A stretch of DNA of 60,870 nucleotides from the NCBI GenBank assembly GCA_945873625.1, contig CAMCDS010000013.1, positions 1 to 60,870 on the forward strand. Reading direction: 5' to 3'. Position numbers and translations under genes: made by a program. This DNA comes from an uncultured Porphyromonadaceae bacterium. Its GTDB lineage: Bacteria > Bacteroidota > Bacteroidia > Bacteroidales > Muribaculaceae. Below are positions 53,001 through 60,870 of the stretch, in pieces (positions within the stretch are counted from its first letter, which is position 1; each line of letters begins with the position of its first letter). The notes below the pieces were generated by a model. That model ran no database searches, had not been told where the DNA came from, and saw nothing but the letters and a program-made list of their open reading frames with translations.

Positions 53001-53650
53001 GCCACGGGGCTGTCGGGGTTGAGGGCGCGCTGACGGAACGCTTCGAGAGCCTCGCGGTCGAGCAGCGGAGCGAGCTCTTCAGCGTCGAGACGCTCTACTT
53101 TCTGAATCTCGTGCGACGTGCGGAAGCCGTCGAAGAAGTTGACGAAGGGCACACGTCCCTTGATGGCCGACAGATGGGCCACGGCGGCGAGATCCATCAC
53201 CTCCTGCACGCTGCCTTCGCAGAGCATGGCGAATCCGGTCTGGCGACACGACATCACGTCCTGGTGGTCGCCGAATATGCTGAGGGCATGCGACGCGAGG
53301 GTGCGGGCCGACACGTGGAAGACACCCGGGAGAAGCTCGCCGGCTATCTTATACATGTTGGGAATCATCAGCAGCAGACCCTGCGAAGCGGTGTAGGTCG
53401 TAGTAAGGGCACCGGCCTGAAGCGAACCGTGGACCGCGCCGGCGGCGCCGGCCTCGCTCTGCATCTCCTGCACGAGCACGGTCTCGCCGAATATGTTTTT
53501 TCTTCCGGCCGCCGACCAGTCGTCGACGTGCTCAGCCATTGTGGACGAAGGGGTGATGGGATAGATGGCCGCCACCTCTGTGAACATATAGCTTATGTGA
53601 GCCGCAGCCTGATTGCCGTCGCAGGTGAGGTATTTCTTAGCTTTGTCCAT
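50057..53650 (-). CDS. nifJ: Pyruvate:ferredoxin (flavodoxin) oxidoreductase
   Basis: A 1,197-residue single-chain PFOR that converts pyruvate and CoA to acetyl-CoA, CO2 and reduced ferredoxin, the main pyruvate exit in anaerobic Bacteroidales. Domains in order: alpha-like pyrimidine-binding domain (about 1-250), a beta/gamma region, a double [4Fe-4S] ferredoxin domain with CIQCNKCSFVCPHAAIRP and CLGCGNCVDVCPGKKG (about 690-760), and a C-terminal thiamin-diphosphate domain with CSGCGETPYIKL, GDGASYDIGYGG and NTGGQASKSTP. All cysteine motifs are intact. Codon use suggests strong expression. It is monocistronic. Confidence 0.97.
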   Translation of the reverse strand: MDKAKKYLTCDGNQAAAHISYMFTEVAAIYPITPSSTMAEHVDDWSAAGRKNIFGETVLVQEMQSEAGAAGAVHGSLQAGALTTTYTASQGLLLMIPNMYKIAGELLPGVFHVSARTLASHALSIFGDHQDVMSCRQTGFAMLCEGSVQEVMDLAAVAHLSAIKGRVPFVNFFDGFRTSHEIQKVERLDAEELAPLLDREALEAFRQRALNPDSPVARGMAENPDVFFQHREASNPYYEAIPEIVEGYMKEINRLTGRNYGLFDYYGDPEAENVIIAMGSVTEAIRETIDYLREKGKKVGLVAVHLYRPFSAKHFLAALPASTKRIAVLDRTKEPGSNGEPLYMDVKDVLYGRENAPLVVGGRYGLSSKDTTPAQILAVYENLELPEPKNGFTIGIVDDVTFKSLPVLPEMHLGGEGMFAAKFYGLGADGTVGANKNSVKIIGDNTDKYCQAYFAYDSKKSGGFTCSHLRFGDHPIRSTYLVNTPNFVACHVQAYLNMYDVTNGLQKGGTFLLNTVWEGEELAKNLPNKVKRYLAQNDITLYYINASKIAQEIGLGNRTNTILQSAFFRITEVIPVDLAVEQMKKFIVKSYSNKGQNIVDMNFAAVDRGNEYHRLDVDPAWATLEDNPKHPEGVPQFITNVVNRINGQEGDLIPVSAFDDRADGTWPQGTAAWEKRGVAAFVPEWNPENCIQCNKCSFVCPHAAIRPFLLDEAEYAAAPFKDDHSIPAIGKQFAGMRFVQQVDVLDCLGCGNCVDVCPGKKGNKALQMKHIETQYPQQHNWEYCRERVTSKKDLVDVSLNTKNSQFATPLFEFSGACSGCGETPYIKLITQLFGTRQVIANATGCSSIYSGSVPSTPYCSDSDGHGPAWANSLFEDFCEFGLGMHIAYEKMRDRLVELMKSAVEKDDTPADFKALAGEWLENREDAPKSRELGDRIVAALKEPAEKGCEFAKTVISMDRYFTKRSQWIIGGDGASYDIGYGGLDHVIASGKNVNILVLDTEVYSNTGGQASKSTPIGAIAKFAAAGKRIRKKDLGLMATTYGYVYVAQIAMGADNAQTLKALREAEAYDGPSLIIAYSPCINHGLKAGMGRSQEEEKLAVECGYWQLWRYNPALENEGKNPFSLDSKEPDWSKFSDFLKGEVRFASIFKAFPDVAQELFDAAQANAKWRYNNYVRLSKQQWGADPLLTPEEEKLRKD

Positions 53651-53782
53651 AATTAATTAATTACCTGATATATTTAGTTAATTTGATTTTTTACCTGTTG
53701 TCTGAATTCGGGTTTACAAAACGCGAATATCGCAATTTTTATCCTTTCCAGCAAATATTTTTTCCGGAGCGCCGATGTCAGG

Positions 53783-55120
53783 TCAGCGTCCGGCAAGTGT
53801 TATCTTCCGTTTTTCCCCCTTTATCTTCTTCGTTGAAAGGAGCTCCACGAGGCGTTTCACTCCTTTGCAGGGCACCGCCACAAGGGAATAATGGTCGAAT
53901 ACGTTGATTTTTCCTATCGCGGAGGCTTCGAGTCCGCCCTCCTTCACGAGGAAGCCGACTATGTCGCCACGCGATAGTTTCTCTTTCTTTCCGGCCGAAA
54001 TCCAGAGGGTGGAGAGATTTGAGCGAAGGTTTGCCTCGGCGCTGCTGTCGGTCTCCACCGTGTCGTCAGCCTCCATAAAGGGCTTGAGCTGCTCGTCGGG
54101 GCCTACAAGGAGGTAGACGTCGCCCTCCTCCTCCACTCGGGCCGAGCGGCCGTTGCGGTGGGTGTATGTCTCGGGGGTGAGCGGCAGATGATAGTGGATG
54201 ATGCGCCCTACGCGCTCTATGTCGAGTCCGCGGGCTGCAAGGTCGGTGGCCACAAGCACGGGGCGCGAACCGTTGTTGAACATAGAGAGGGCCTTCTCGC
54301 GGTCGCGCTGTTCGAGGGCACCGTGATAGAGGGCGCAGTCCACTTCGTTGCGCATCAGGAAGTCGGCCACCCTCTCCGCGCTCTCGCGATGGTTGACGAA
54401 AATTATCGTGCGCTGCATACCCTCGCGAGAGGCGAGCGTGTGCAGAAGGGCAAGGAGCGAGGCGAGTTTGTCGCGTCCGTCGGAGTCTACACGGTGCACG
54501 CGCAGACGCGACCGGAGGTCGGCGTTGGCTTCAAGATAATCGAGCTTCACCGGATTGTCGAGCTTCAGGAACTCGGGGAGCACCGGCAGGTCGGTGGCCG
54601 ATGTCAGAATCACGCGGCTGACGTTTTTAAGCCTACCTGTTATCTTGCGCATCTCCTCTTCGAATCCGAGCTCGAGCGACTTATCAAACTCATCGAGCAC
54701 GAGCATCCGCGTCGGCATGGCATCGACGTTTCTGCGCCTCAGATGGTCGAGCAGACGCCCGGGGGTAGCCACGATGATGTCGGGGGTTACGGAGAGGGTG
54801 TTGACCTCATCCTCCACGTTGTGGCCGCCATAAAGGGCCGTTACCTTGAAGCCTCTGGCTATCTCGCGCACCACCGAAGCTATCTGTATCACAAGTTCGC
54901 GCGACGGGGCAATGACGACGCTCTGCACCCTTCCGGTCGACGGGCGGAGCATACGCATCACCGGCAGCGTGAAAGCGAGGGTCTTTCCGGAGCCGGTGGG
55001 TGAAAGCAGTATGATGTCGCGCTGCCCGGTGGCCTGCTCGAGCATCTTCGCCTGCATCGCGTTTATCTTGTCTATGCCGAGCCTCTCGCTTACGAGAGGC
55101 AGAAACTCTTTTTCTCTCAT
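53783..55120 (-). CDS. DEAD-box RNA helicase with DbpA-type C-terminal domain
   Basis: A 445-residue RNA helicase. Walker A is SPTGSGKT (about 40-47), motif Ia APSREL, Ib VATPGRLLDH, motif II reads DEFD rather than DEAD (143-146), motif III LTSATD and motif VI HRNGRSAR. A C-terminal DbpA RNA-binding domain is suggested by GDIVGFLVKEGGLEASAIGKINVFDHYSLVAVP followed by a lysine-rich tail. DbpA binds 23S rRNA hairpin 92 during 50S assembly. The DEFD change keeps the catalytic acids. It is the last of several minus-strand genes; a gap of about 100 bases separates it from recG. Confidence 0.88.
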   Translation of the reverse strand: MREKEFLPLVSERLGIDKINAMQAKMLEQATGQRDIILLSPTGSGKTLAFTLPVMRMLRPSTGRVQSVVIAPSRELVIQIASVVREIARGFKVTALYGGHNVEDEVNTLSVTPDIIVATPGRLLDHLRRRNVDAMPTRMLVLDEFDKSLELGFEEEMRKITGRLKNVSRVILTSATDLPVLPEFLKLDNPVKLDYLEANADLRSRLRVHRVDSDGRDKLASLLALLHTLASREGMQRTIIFVNHRESAERVADFLMRNEVDCALYHGALEQRDREKALSMFNNGSRPVLVATDLAARGLDIERVGRIIHYHLPLTPETYTHRNGRSARVEEEGDVYLLVGPDEQLKPFMEADDTVETDSSAEANLRSNLSTLWISAGKKEKLSRGDIVGFLVKEGGLEASAIGKINVFDHYSLVAVPCKGVKRLVELLSTKKIKGEKRKITLAGR

Positions 55121-55223
55121 TTCTATGGGATAGTTTCGCCGTCGTCGGCCGATTCACTGCGTGAACCGGCGTTTCACCTCTATATAACAACCGTAACGGC
55201 GAAATTGTTAAAAATATATTCTT

Positions 55224-57371
55224 TCAGGAGATCATGCTCCAGTCAAACGTCTTCGCAAACCGCAGACGCATCTCGGAGGCCACCAGTGCCAGACCTTGCT
55301 CTGAGAGCTGTCGGCCGCCCGGGGGAGGCGGAGCGTCGGCACGCGAAAACGCAAGAAGCCTGGGATTGCCGTCGAGCACACGCCGGGCTTCGTCGCGCGC
55401 CAGAGAGATAATCTGGCCGTCGCGCGCGAGGTCGGCTATCCTGAGGTTGAAGGCGATGCCGCTTTGCTGGGTACCCTCCATGTCGCCGGGGCCGCGAATC
55501 TTCATGTCGGCTTCCGACACGAGGAAACCGTCGGTGGTCTCGGTCATGATGTTCAGCCGCTTGCGGGTGTCTTTCCCTATATTGGGATGACTCATGAGTA
55601 TGCAGAAGCTTTTGTCGGCTCCGCGCCCTACACGCCCCCTGAGCTGATGGAGCTGCGAAAGACCGAACCGCTCGGCATTCTCGATTATCATCACCGAAGC
55701 GTTGGGGACATTGACGCCCACCTCAATCACCGTGGTTGCCACCATGATGCGGGCCCGTCCGCTCACGAAGAGATCCATCTGATGGTCTTTCTCGGCCGGC
55801 TTCATCTGTCCGTGAACCTTACACACCTCATACGACGGAAACGTGTCGCATATCTTTTCATACCCCTCTTCGAGGCTTTTGAGGCTCAGTTTCTCGTTTT
55901 CGTGGATGAGCGGATAGACAATGTATGCCTGCCTGCCGGCGCGGAGCTCACGCCCCACGAGCGAATATACGCTCTGCCGCTGCTCCTCATAGCGCAGCAG
56001 CGTGTCGACCGGTTTGCGTCCGGGAGGAAGCTCGTCGATGACCGACACCTCAAGGTCGCCGTATACGGTCATGGCAAGGGTGCGGGGTATGGGAGTGGCA
56101 GTCATCACAAGCACGTGGGGAGCCACACTGTTCTTCTTCCACATCCGCGCACGCTGCTCCACGCCGAAACGGTGCTGCTCGTCGATTACGGCAAGGCCGA
56201 GGCGGCTGAACCCTACCGTGTCTTCAATCAGCGCATGGGTGCCTACAAGAATATTGATTGACCCGTCGGCAAGTCCGGCGTGAATCTCGCGCCGCGCCGC
56301 CGTGCCGGTGCTTCCGGTCAGAAGTCTGACGCTGACGCCAATACGGTCGCCCCATTCCTTGAGGTTCTCAAAATGCTGTGTAGCCAGAATCTCTGTCGGG
56401 GCCATCATGCAGGCCTGGTATCCGTTGTCGACGGCCATCAGCATGCTCATGAAGGCGACAAGTGTCTTTCCGCATCCCACGTCGCCCTGGAGCAGACGGT
56501 TCATCTGCCGTCCCGAGCCCATGTCGTCGCGTATCTCATGGAGCACACGCTTCTGCGCTCCGGTGAGCGGAAACGGCAACACCTTCGAGTAGAAGTCGTT
56601 GAACGCCCGGCCGATGCGTGGAAAGGGGATGCCCGAAATTTTCTCGCCGCGCTCTCGCGCATAGCGGAGAATGTGCATCTCGACATAGAAGAGCTCCTCA
56701 AACTTCATCCTCTCCCGCGCTGCCTTGAGGGCTGCATGGCTTGTCGGGAAATGCATGTTGTAGATTGCCTCTCGAAGCGGCATCAGATTCAATGCCTTCA
56801 CTGTCTCTTCGGGAAGCGTCTCCTGCATACCGCGCACTTTTTCGTGCTCCAACAGATTGGTAAGCAGAGTGTTGAACGTCCTCGCCGTTATCTGTTTCCC
56901 CCTCATTTTCTCGGTCAGCGTGTACACACCCCTGAGTCCCTGCGGAGGCTTGGCCGGATCGAAACGGTCTACCTCGGGATGAGCCATTGAGAACGCCCCC
57001 CTGTAGAACGACGGCCGGCCGAACACCACATACTCCACTCCGGTGGAATACATGGCCTTTATCTGTTTGATTCTCGCGAACCATACTATCTCCATCATGC
57101 CGCGCCCGTCGGTGAAGAGGCCGACGAGACGCGTCTTGGCGCCTTCCCCTTCCACGGAGAAGCGCACGAACCGGCCGCGTATCTGCACGAGCGGCATATC
57201 GTCGGTCAGCTCTGAAATCATGAAGAAACGGCTACGGTCTACGTATCTGAACGGGAACGTATACAGCAAGTCGCGAAAGGTATGTATGTCAAGCTCCGAG
57301 GCAAAGAGCTTCGCACGGGCGTCGCCCATACCCTTCAGATACTTTATGTCGGTAGCCGCGAGTCGGTTCAT
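55224..57371 (-). CDS. recG: ATP-dependent DNA helicase RecG
   Basis: A 715-residue RecG that rewinds stalled replication forks and processes D-loops. The N-terminal wedge domain (OB fold) spans about 1-190. The helicase core has the Walker A LLQGDVGCGKTLVAFMSM, motif II VIDEQHRFGVEQR (DEQH), motif III TATPIPRTLAMT, and the C-terminal QLRGRVGRG. The TRG motif region is near the end. The ispD stop and recG start overlap by four bases, so they are coupled. Confidence 0.95.
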   Translation of the reverse strand: MNRLAATDIKYLKGMGDARAKLFASELDIHTFRDLLYTFPFRYVDRSRFFMISELTDDMPLVQIRGRFVRFSVEGEGAKTRLVGLFTDGRGMMEIVWFARIKQIKAMYSTGVEYVVFGRPSFYRGAFSMAHPEVDRFDPAKPPQGLRGVYTLTEKMRGKQITARTFNTLLTNLLEHEKVRGMQETLPEETVKALNLMPLREAIYNMHFPTSHAALKAARERMKFEELFYVEMHILRYARERGEKISGIPFPRIGRAFNDFYSKVLPFPLTGAQKRVLHEIRDDMGSGRQMNRLLQGDVGCGKTLVAFMSMLMAVDNGYQACMMAPTEILATQHFENLKEWGDRIGVSVRLLTGSTGTAARREIHAGLADGSINILVGTHALIEDTVGFSRLGLAVIDEQHRFGVEQRARMWKKNSVAPHVLVMTATPIPRTLAMTVYGDLEVSVIDELPPGRKPVDTLLRYEEQRQSVYSLVGRELRAGRQAYIVYPLIHENEKLSLKSLEEGYEKICDTFPSYEVCKVHGQMKPAEKDHQMDLFVSGRARIMVATTVIEVGVNVPNASVMIIENAERFGLSQLHQLRGRVGRGADKSFCILMSHPNIGKDTRKRLNIMTETTDGFLVSEADMKIRGPGDMEGTQQSGIAFNLRIADLARDGQIISLARDEARRVLDGNPRLLAFSRADAPPPPGGRQLSEQGLALVASEMRLRFAKTFDWSMIS

Positions 57372-58069
57372 TCAGTCAGTCGGCGGGCAAGGAGCAGGTC
57401 GGCGATGGCGAAGTCCTGCGGATTGGTTACTTTCATGTTGACAGCCTCACCGGGATAGAGAGCCACCTTCCGCCCGGCGGCCTCGGCCACCGAGGCATCG
57501 TCTGTCAGCCGGCTGTCGAGCACGTCGGCACCGGCAAATGCCTCATGAAGCAGCTTTGCGGGAAACACCTGCGGCGTCTGCACAGCCACAAAATCAGCGC
57601 GGTCGACGGCCACGCTTCCGTCGCCTTCGATTCTGCGAAGCGAATCGGTAACGGCCACTGCCGGAACCACGCCCGTCCCCTTCTCCTTCGCGACCCTGAA
57701 ACCGCCCAGTATCATCTCCCGACTTACGAGGGGGCGGGCTGCGTCGTGGACAGCCACATACACGTCTTCGCCAGCCGGCACCGACATGAGGGCGTTGCAC
57801 ACCGACTCGGCGCGGGTGCGTCCTCCTGCCACTGCCTTGTGGGGAATGCGCTCATCCTCGGGCATGGCCTCGCAGAGGAGGTCCCAGTCGTAGAAGAATC
57901 CGGGATGCAGAGCCACTATTATCTCTATTCCCGGAACGGCATCGGCAAAGGCCTTCATCGACCACCACAGCATCGGCCTCCCCTGAAGCAGATGAAACTG
58001 CTTGGGCAGGTTGCCTCCGGCGCGCTGACCCGATCCGCCGGCCACGATAACGGCATAATATTTTTCCAT
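57368..58069 (-). CDS. ispD: 2-C-methyl-D-erythritol 4-phosphate cytidylyltransferase
   Basis: A 233-residue IspD, the third step of the MEP isoprenoid pathway, joining CTP to methylerythritol phosphate. The CTP-binding loop is VIVAGGSGQRAGGNLPKQF (about 7-25), the core motif is YVAVHDAARPLVSREMI (about 102-118), and VAVQTPQVFPAKLL with RLTDDASVAE follows. The ATG at 58069 is chosen over an in-frame ATG 14 codons upstream that has no homology. It overlaps recG by four bases. Confidence 0.93.
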   Translation of the reverse strand: MEKYYAVIVAGGSGQRAGGNLPKQFHLLQGRPMLWWSMKAFADAVPGIEIIVALHPGFFYDWDLLCEAMPEDERIPHKAVAGGRTRAESVCNALMSVPAGEDVYVAVHDAARPLVSREMILGGFRVAKEKGTGVVPAVAVTDSLRRIEGDGSVAVDRADFVAVQTPQVFPAKLLHEAFAGADVLDSRLTDDASVAEAAGRKVALYPGEAVNMKVTNPQDFAIADLLLARRLTE

Positions 58070-58143
58070 AACGTTGAAGGGGGTTGACAAACAAGTGTTT
58101 AAATTAAGCACTTGCTAATTTGATACTTACTTAAAAACATGAG

Positions 58144-58184
58144 CGATAGCCGCGGCCTGACCTGACGGCCTGCCGCAGCTATCG
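58144..58184 (-). terminator. Terminator of the tetR-fabH-fabG run
   Basis: A long imperfect stem (cgatagc + cgcggc at 58144 on, paired with gccgc(a)gctatcg ending 58184) is followed on the minus strand by GTTTTTAAG. It ends the fabG message before ispD. Confidence 0.7.
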
Positions 58185-58223
58185 GTTTTACGATATCAGA
58201 CGGGAAGCGTGCCTCCCGTAAAA

Positions 58224-58970
58224 TCACATGTTCATGCCGCCGTCTACCTGGATTACCTGACCGGTAACGTAAGACGACAGGTCGGATGCAAGGAACGTGG
58301 CCACGTTGGCGATGTCTTCCACCTGACCACCGCGGCGCAGAGGTATCTTCTTCTTCCATTCCTCGCGGATTTCGTCGGAAAGGGCTGCTGTCATGGCAGT
58401 CTCGATGAATCCGGGAGCGATGGCGTTGGCGCGGATGCCACGCGAGCCCACCTCCTGCGCGATGCTCTTGGCGAGGGCGATGAGGCCGGCCTTCGAGGCT
58501 GCGTAGTTCGACTGTCCGGCATTGCCATGGACACCTACCACCGATGCCATATTGATAATCGAACCGCCGCGCTGACGCATCATCACGGGCACTACGGCGT
58601 GGATGAAGTTGAATGCCGATTTCAGGTTGACTGCAATCACGGCGTCCCACTGCTGCTCGCTCATGCGCATCATGAGGCCGTCTTTGGTGATGCCGGCATT
58701 GTTGACCAGAATGTCGATACGGCCGAAATCATTGATCACCTCTTTCACCACCTCTTCGGTCTGTGCGAAGTCGGCTGCGTTGGAGGCATAACCTTTGCAT
58801 TTCACTCCGAGAGCGCTGATTTCCTCTTCGGTTTTCTTGCCGTTTTCATCGATCACGAGATCGGTGAAGGCGATGTTGGCTCCCTCTTCGGCAAAACGCA
58901 GTGCGATTGCCTTTCCGATGCCGCGGGCGGCGCCGGTGATGAGGGCTGTCTTTCCTTCTAACAATTTCAT
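58224..58970 (-). CDS. fabG: 3-oxoacyl-ACP reductase FabG
   Basis: A 248-residue short-chain dehydrogenase. The NADP loop is TGAARGIGKA (12-21), the NAGI strand is NAGIT (91-95), and the catalytic set is Ser143, Tyr156 and Lys160 (YAASK). It reduces 3-oxoacyl-ACP in fatty acid elongation. The ATG at 58970 is chosen because the family begins directly with LLEGKTALITG; the basic 23 codons upstream are not conserved. It lies 76 bases after fabH in the same direction. Confidence 0.93.
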   Translation of the reverse strand: MKLLEGKTALITGAARGIGKAIALRFAEEGANIAFTDLVIDENGKKTEEEISALGVKCKGYASNAADFAQTEEVVKEVINDFGRIDILVNNAGITKDGLMMRMSEQQWDAVIAVNLKSAFNFIHAVVPVMMRQRGGSIINMASVVGVHGNAGQSNYAASKAGLIALAKSIAQEVGSRGIRANAIAPGFIETAMTAALSDEIREEWKKKIPLRRGGQVEDIANVATFLASDLSSYVTGQVIQVDGGMNM

Positions 58971-59046
58971 TGATTTTCTGATGTGTTGTTCCTGCCGCCG
59001 CTCCGCTTGCGCGAATCGGGGCAGGAGGGTTTTCTTCATTTATATA

Positions 59047-60024
59047 TCATTCTCCGGCTGCGGCCGCCTTTTCGGGAAACTCCACGATGAAGCATCCGCA
59101 GCTGTAGCCGCCGCCAAACACCATCAGCGCCACCTTGTCGCCTCCCTCGAAATCGCCGATATGCTGGGCAAGCACGAGCGGAGCCGAGGCCGAGCCGGTG
59201 TTGCCGAGCTCCTCGATGTTGTTGAGGAAGTCGGTCATCGGCTTGTCGAGCTGATGGGCCACCTGGGCCACAATCCTCTTGTTGGCCTGATGGCAGATCA
59301 GTTTCTTTATGTCGGGCAGCTGCAGGCCGGCATTGGCCAGCGACTGCTGGAGCGCATAAATCATATAGCGGCAGGCGTAGATGAACACGTCGCGCCCGTC
59401 GGGCATGGTGATGCCGTCTTCCTTCGGCCGCAGACGCACGCCGTCGGGACCCTTGCCCACCTGTCCGAGACCTTCGGTAAACACGTCTCTGACAATAAGG
59501 TCAGAGGCCGACTGCCTCTCATTCGAGACGAAGAAGGCCACTGCCGCGTCGCCCCAGAGGTGTCCGGCCTTGGGGTCGGTGGGATTGGAATAGTATGAGT
59601 TCTGCTCGCTGCATATCAGCAGTGCCTTTTTGGCCTTTCCCATGGCAAAATACCCCTCAATTATCTCCAGTCCGTTGATGAACGACGAACAGGCCGAAGA
59701 GGCATACATCACCTTTGCCTTTGCTATCGAATATTTGCGCTGCACCTTATGAGCCAGCGTAGCCACCGAATCATACACACAATAAGAAGCCGCCACTATA
59801 AGGTCGACGTCCTCGATAGGATAAGGGAGCTTACCTACTGCGTCTTCCACGGCATCGAAACCCATGGAATCAGAGTTTTCCCCCTCGCCTACATGGGATC
59901 TGGTCTTTATTCCCGTGCGCTGTGTAATCCATTCGTCGGTAAGACCGTTGATATTCTCGAAATAACTGTTGGGGATGCGGTCTTCCGGTATGTAGAATCC
60001 TGTTGCGTTGATATACATTGTCAT
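59047..60024 (-). CDS. fabH: 3-oxoacyl-ACP synthase III (FabH-like)
   Basis: A 325-residue KAS III enzyme. The catalytic triad is complete at canonical positions: Cys112 (SSACSSF), His245 (ICHQANKR) and Asn275 (ELGNTGSAS). FabH condenses acetyl-CoA or branched acyl-CoA with malonyl-ACP to start fatty acid synthesis. The start pocket is YSIAKAKVMYAS. An ATG two codons in (60018) is an alternative start. The gene lies between a TetR regulator and fabG, so this may be a dedicated, regulated synthesis unit rather than the housekeeping copy. Confidence 0.92.
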   Translation of the reverse strand: MTMYINATGFYIPEDRIPNSYFENINGLTDEWITQRTGIKTRSHVGEGENSDSMGFDAVEDAVGKLPYPIEDVDLIVAASYCVYDSVATLAHKVQRKYSIAKAKVMYASSACSSFINGLEIIEGYFAMGKAKKALLICSEQNSYYSNPTDPKAGHLWGDAAVAFFVSNERQSASDLIVRDVFTEGLGQVGKGPDGVRLRPKEDGITMPDGRDVFIYACRYMIYALQQSLANAGLQLPDIKKLICHQANKRIVAQVAHQLDKPMTDFLNNIEELGNTGSASAPLVLAQHIGDFEGGDKVALMVFGGGYSCGCFIVEFPEKAAAAGE

Positions 60025-60101
60025 GGTCGATTTTTGTTAGCCGGCATTGCGAGACTTGCGTCCCGCGCCGGAAGTTTAGCCATAAGGAGCGGTATGCCAG
60101 C

Positions 60102-60692
60102 CTATTGGCGTCTCTTTTTTAGTCCATATAGTATCAAATGGCTTATGTACTCGCTGAGCATCGGCTTCGAGATTCCCTGCTCCGTAAGGTTGTCGCGTAT
60201 GTAAGGCACGTCGAGTCCCTGGATGGCATGGATGATGATTACAGCCAGATGGCGGCAGTCGTCGATTTCGAAAGCTCCGATGGTCTTTCCTTCCCGCAGG
60301 ATGTCGCAAAGCAGGTCGATTTCTCTCCGCGACACGAGTTTGCGCGCACGGTCCACCTTGCGCACGTCGCGGAAGAAGCCGGCCCGCAGAGAGCCGTTGC
60401 GGCTCACGATCTCGCGCATGGTCTCGAAACGGCACGCCACATACTCTTCGAGCTTGCGTTCTGGAGAGATATTGCGCTTCACTATTTCCTGAAGCCGGCA
60501 CAGAAGCTGGTCGGTCTCCCGCTCTATGACGGCATTGAAGATGTCGCGCTTGCTCTTGAAGTAGGTGTAGATTGTGCGGCGTCCCTTGTCGGAAGCCGAC
60601 GCGATATCGTGCATAGTGGTGTTTTCCACACCTTTCCGGGCGAAAAGCTGACGGGCCACCTCTATGAATTTATCGCGCGTTTTCTTTACCAT
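60102..60692 (-). CDS. TetR/AcrR family transcriptional regulator
   Basis: A 196-residue TetR repressor. The N-terminal helix-turn-helix is TTMHDIASASDKGRRTIYTYFKSKRDIFNAV (about 26-56). The rest is the helical ligand-binding and dimer domain. The ATG at 60692 is chosen; the frame upstream runs through the promoter. It lies 77 bases upstream of fabH in the same direction, so it probably controls the fabH-fabG run and itself. Confidence 0.9.
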   Translation of the reverse strand: MVKKTRDKFIEVARQLFARKGVENTTMHDIASASDKGRRTIYTYFKSKRDIFNAVIERETDQLLCRLQEIVKRNISPERKLEEYVACRFETMREIVSRNGSLRAGFFRDVRKVDRARKLVSRREIDLLCDILREGKTIGAFEIDDCRHLAVIIIHAIQGLDVPYIRDNLTEQGISKPMLSEYISHLILYGLKKRRQ

Positions 60693-60751
60693 AGTCTCTA
60701 CGGGCTGAATGATATGCGTGCATCGAAAATGCACACAATCTTTATTCGTGT

Positions 60752-60783
60752 GCAAAGTTAAGGAATAATTCCGAGCCGACAAA
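60752..60783 (-). promoter_or_regulatory. Promoter and candidate operator of the tetR-fabH-fabG run
   Basis: On the minus strand TTTG (60780-60783) and TAACTTTGC (60752-60760) are 19 bases apart. Between them is an odd-length palindrome ggaat-a-attcc (60762-60772), well placed for a TetR operator that would block RNA polymerase. The start codon follows about 60 bases downstream. Confidence 0.7.
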
Positions 60784-60870
60784 CTTTTAAGGTGAAAAAG
60801 TCCCAAAAAGACCAAATTTTCCACCTTGAGGAAAAGATTTACGAGTAACCCGGAGCTTGCACGGAACGAC

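Overview
The window is a compact, gene-dense chromosomal segment of a Bacteroidales bacterium. The gene set and the fairly GC-rich coding regions suggest a Muribaculaceae-like gut lineage, but that family-level call is an inference. Supporting signs are promoters of the Bacteroidetes type (TTTG, 19-20 bases, then TAnnTTTG), an SprA/Sov outer-membrane protein, the Bacteroidetes form of RNA polymerase omega, a DPP IV peptidase, a two-ExbD Ton operon, and weak use of Shine-Dalgarno sites. Almost everything is core housekeeping.

Region by region. Positions 1-12,850: a DJ-1 family protein, an ApbE lipoprotein, RmuC, a DUF3108 protein, then sprA and ruvA in one direction with recR diverging. Positions 12,850-16,300: a small accessory zone around a tRNA-Met, with three GNAT acetyltransferases, a Nim-like flavin protein, YjbQ and a 210-bp tandem repeat. 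Positions 16,300-20,050: the exbB-exbD-exbD-tonB operon behind a long structured leader. Positions 20,100-23,000: tpiA, a SPOR protein, folE and a pRiA4b ORF-3-like protein. Positions 23,200-29,900: a DUF3332 lipoprotein, a small-envelope-protein cluster (two YtxH proteins, a holin-like protein, an unknown), prmA, an M16 peptidase and thioredoxin. Positions 29,900-37,300: an ATP-grasp-like protein, rpoZ, bamD, aspartate kinase, engB, a GtrA protein, miaA and an unrecognised six-helix membrane protein. Positions 37,390-48,010: DPP IV, proS, DUF4293, a TPR protein coupled to a P-loop kinase, uvrA and a small lipoprotein. Positions 48,077-49,894: a restriction-modification pair. Positions 50,057-60,692: pyruvate:ferredoxin oxidoreductase, a DbpA-like helicase, recG, ispD, fabG, fabH and a TetR regulator.

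The most unusual content is (1) an AT-rich type II-like restriction-modification cassette in which both genes are broken, the endonuclease by an in-frame TAG at codon 40 and the methyltransferase by a single-base frameshift in a run of five G; (2) a 197-bp element bounded by perfect 20-bp inverted repeats ending 3 bp before the TTG start of uvrA, which could be a MITE-like repeat or an invertible segment; (3) a 210-bp tandem repeat beside the tRNA gene; (4) a long 5' leader with hairpins before the Ton-motor operon; and (5) a shared promoter-like element in front of two neighbouring envelope-protein units. I found no CRISPR array, rRNA, complete insertion sequence or prophage. No clearly novel multi-gene system is evident; the candidates listed under findings are the places to look.
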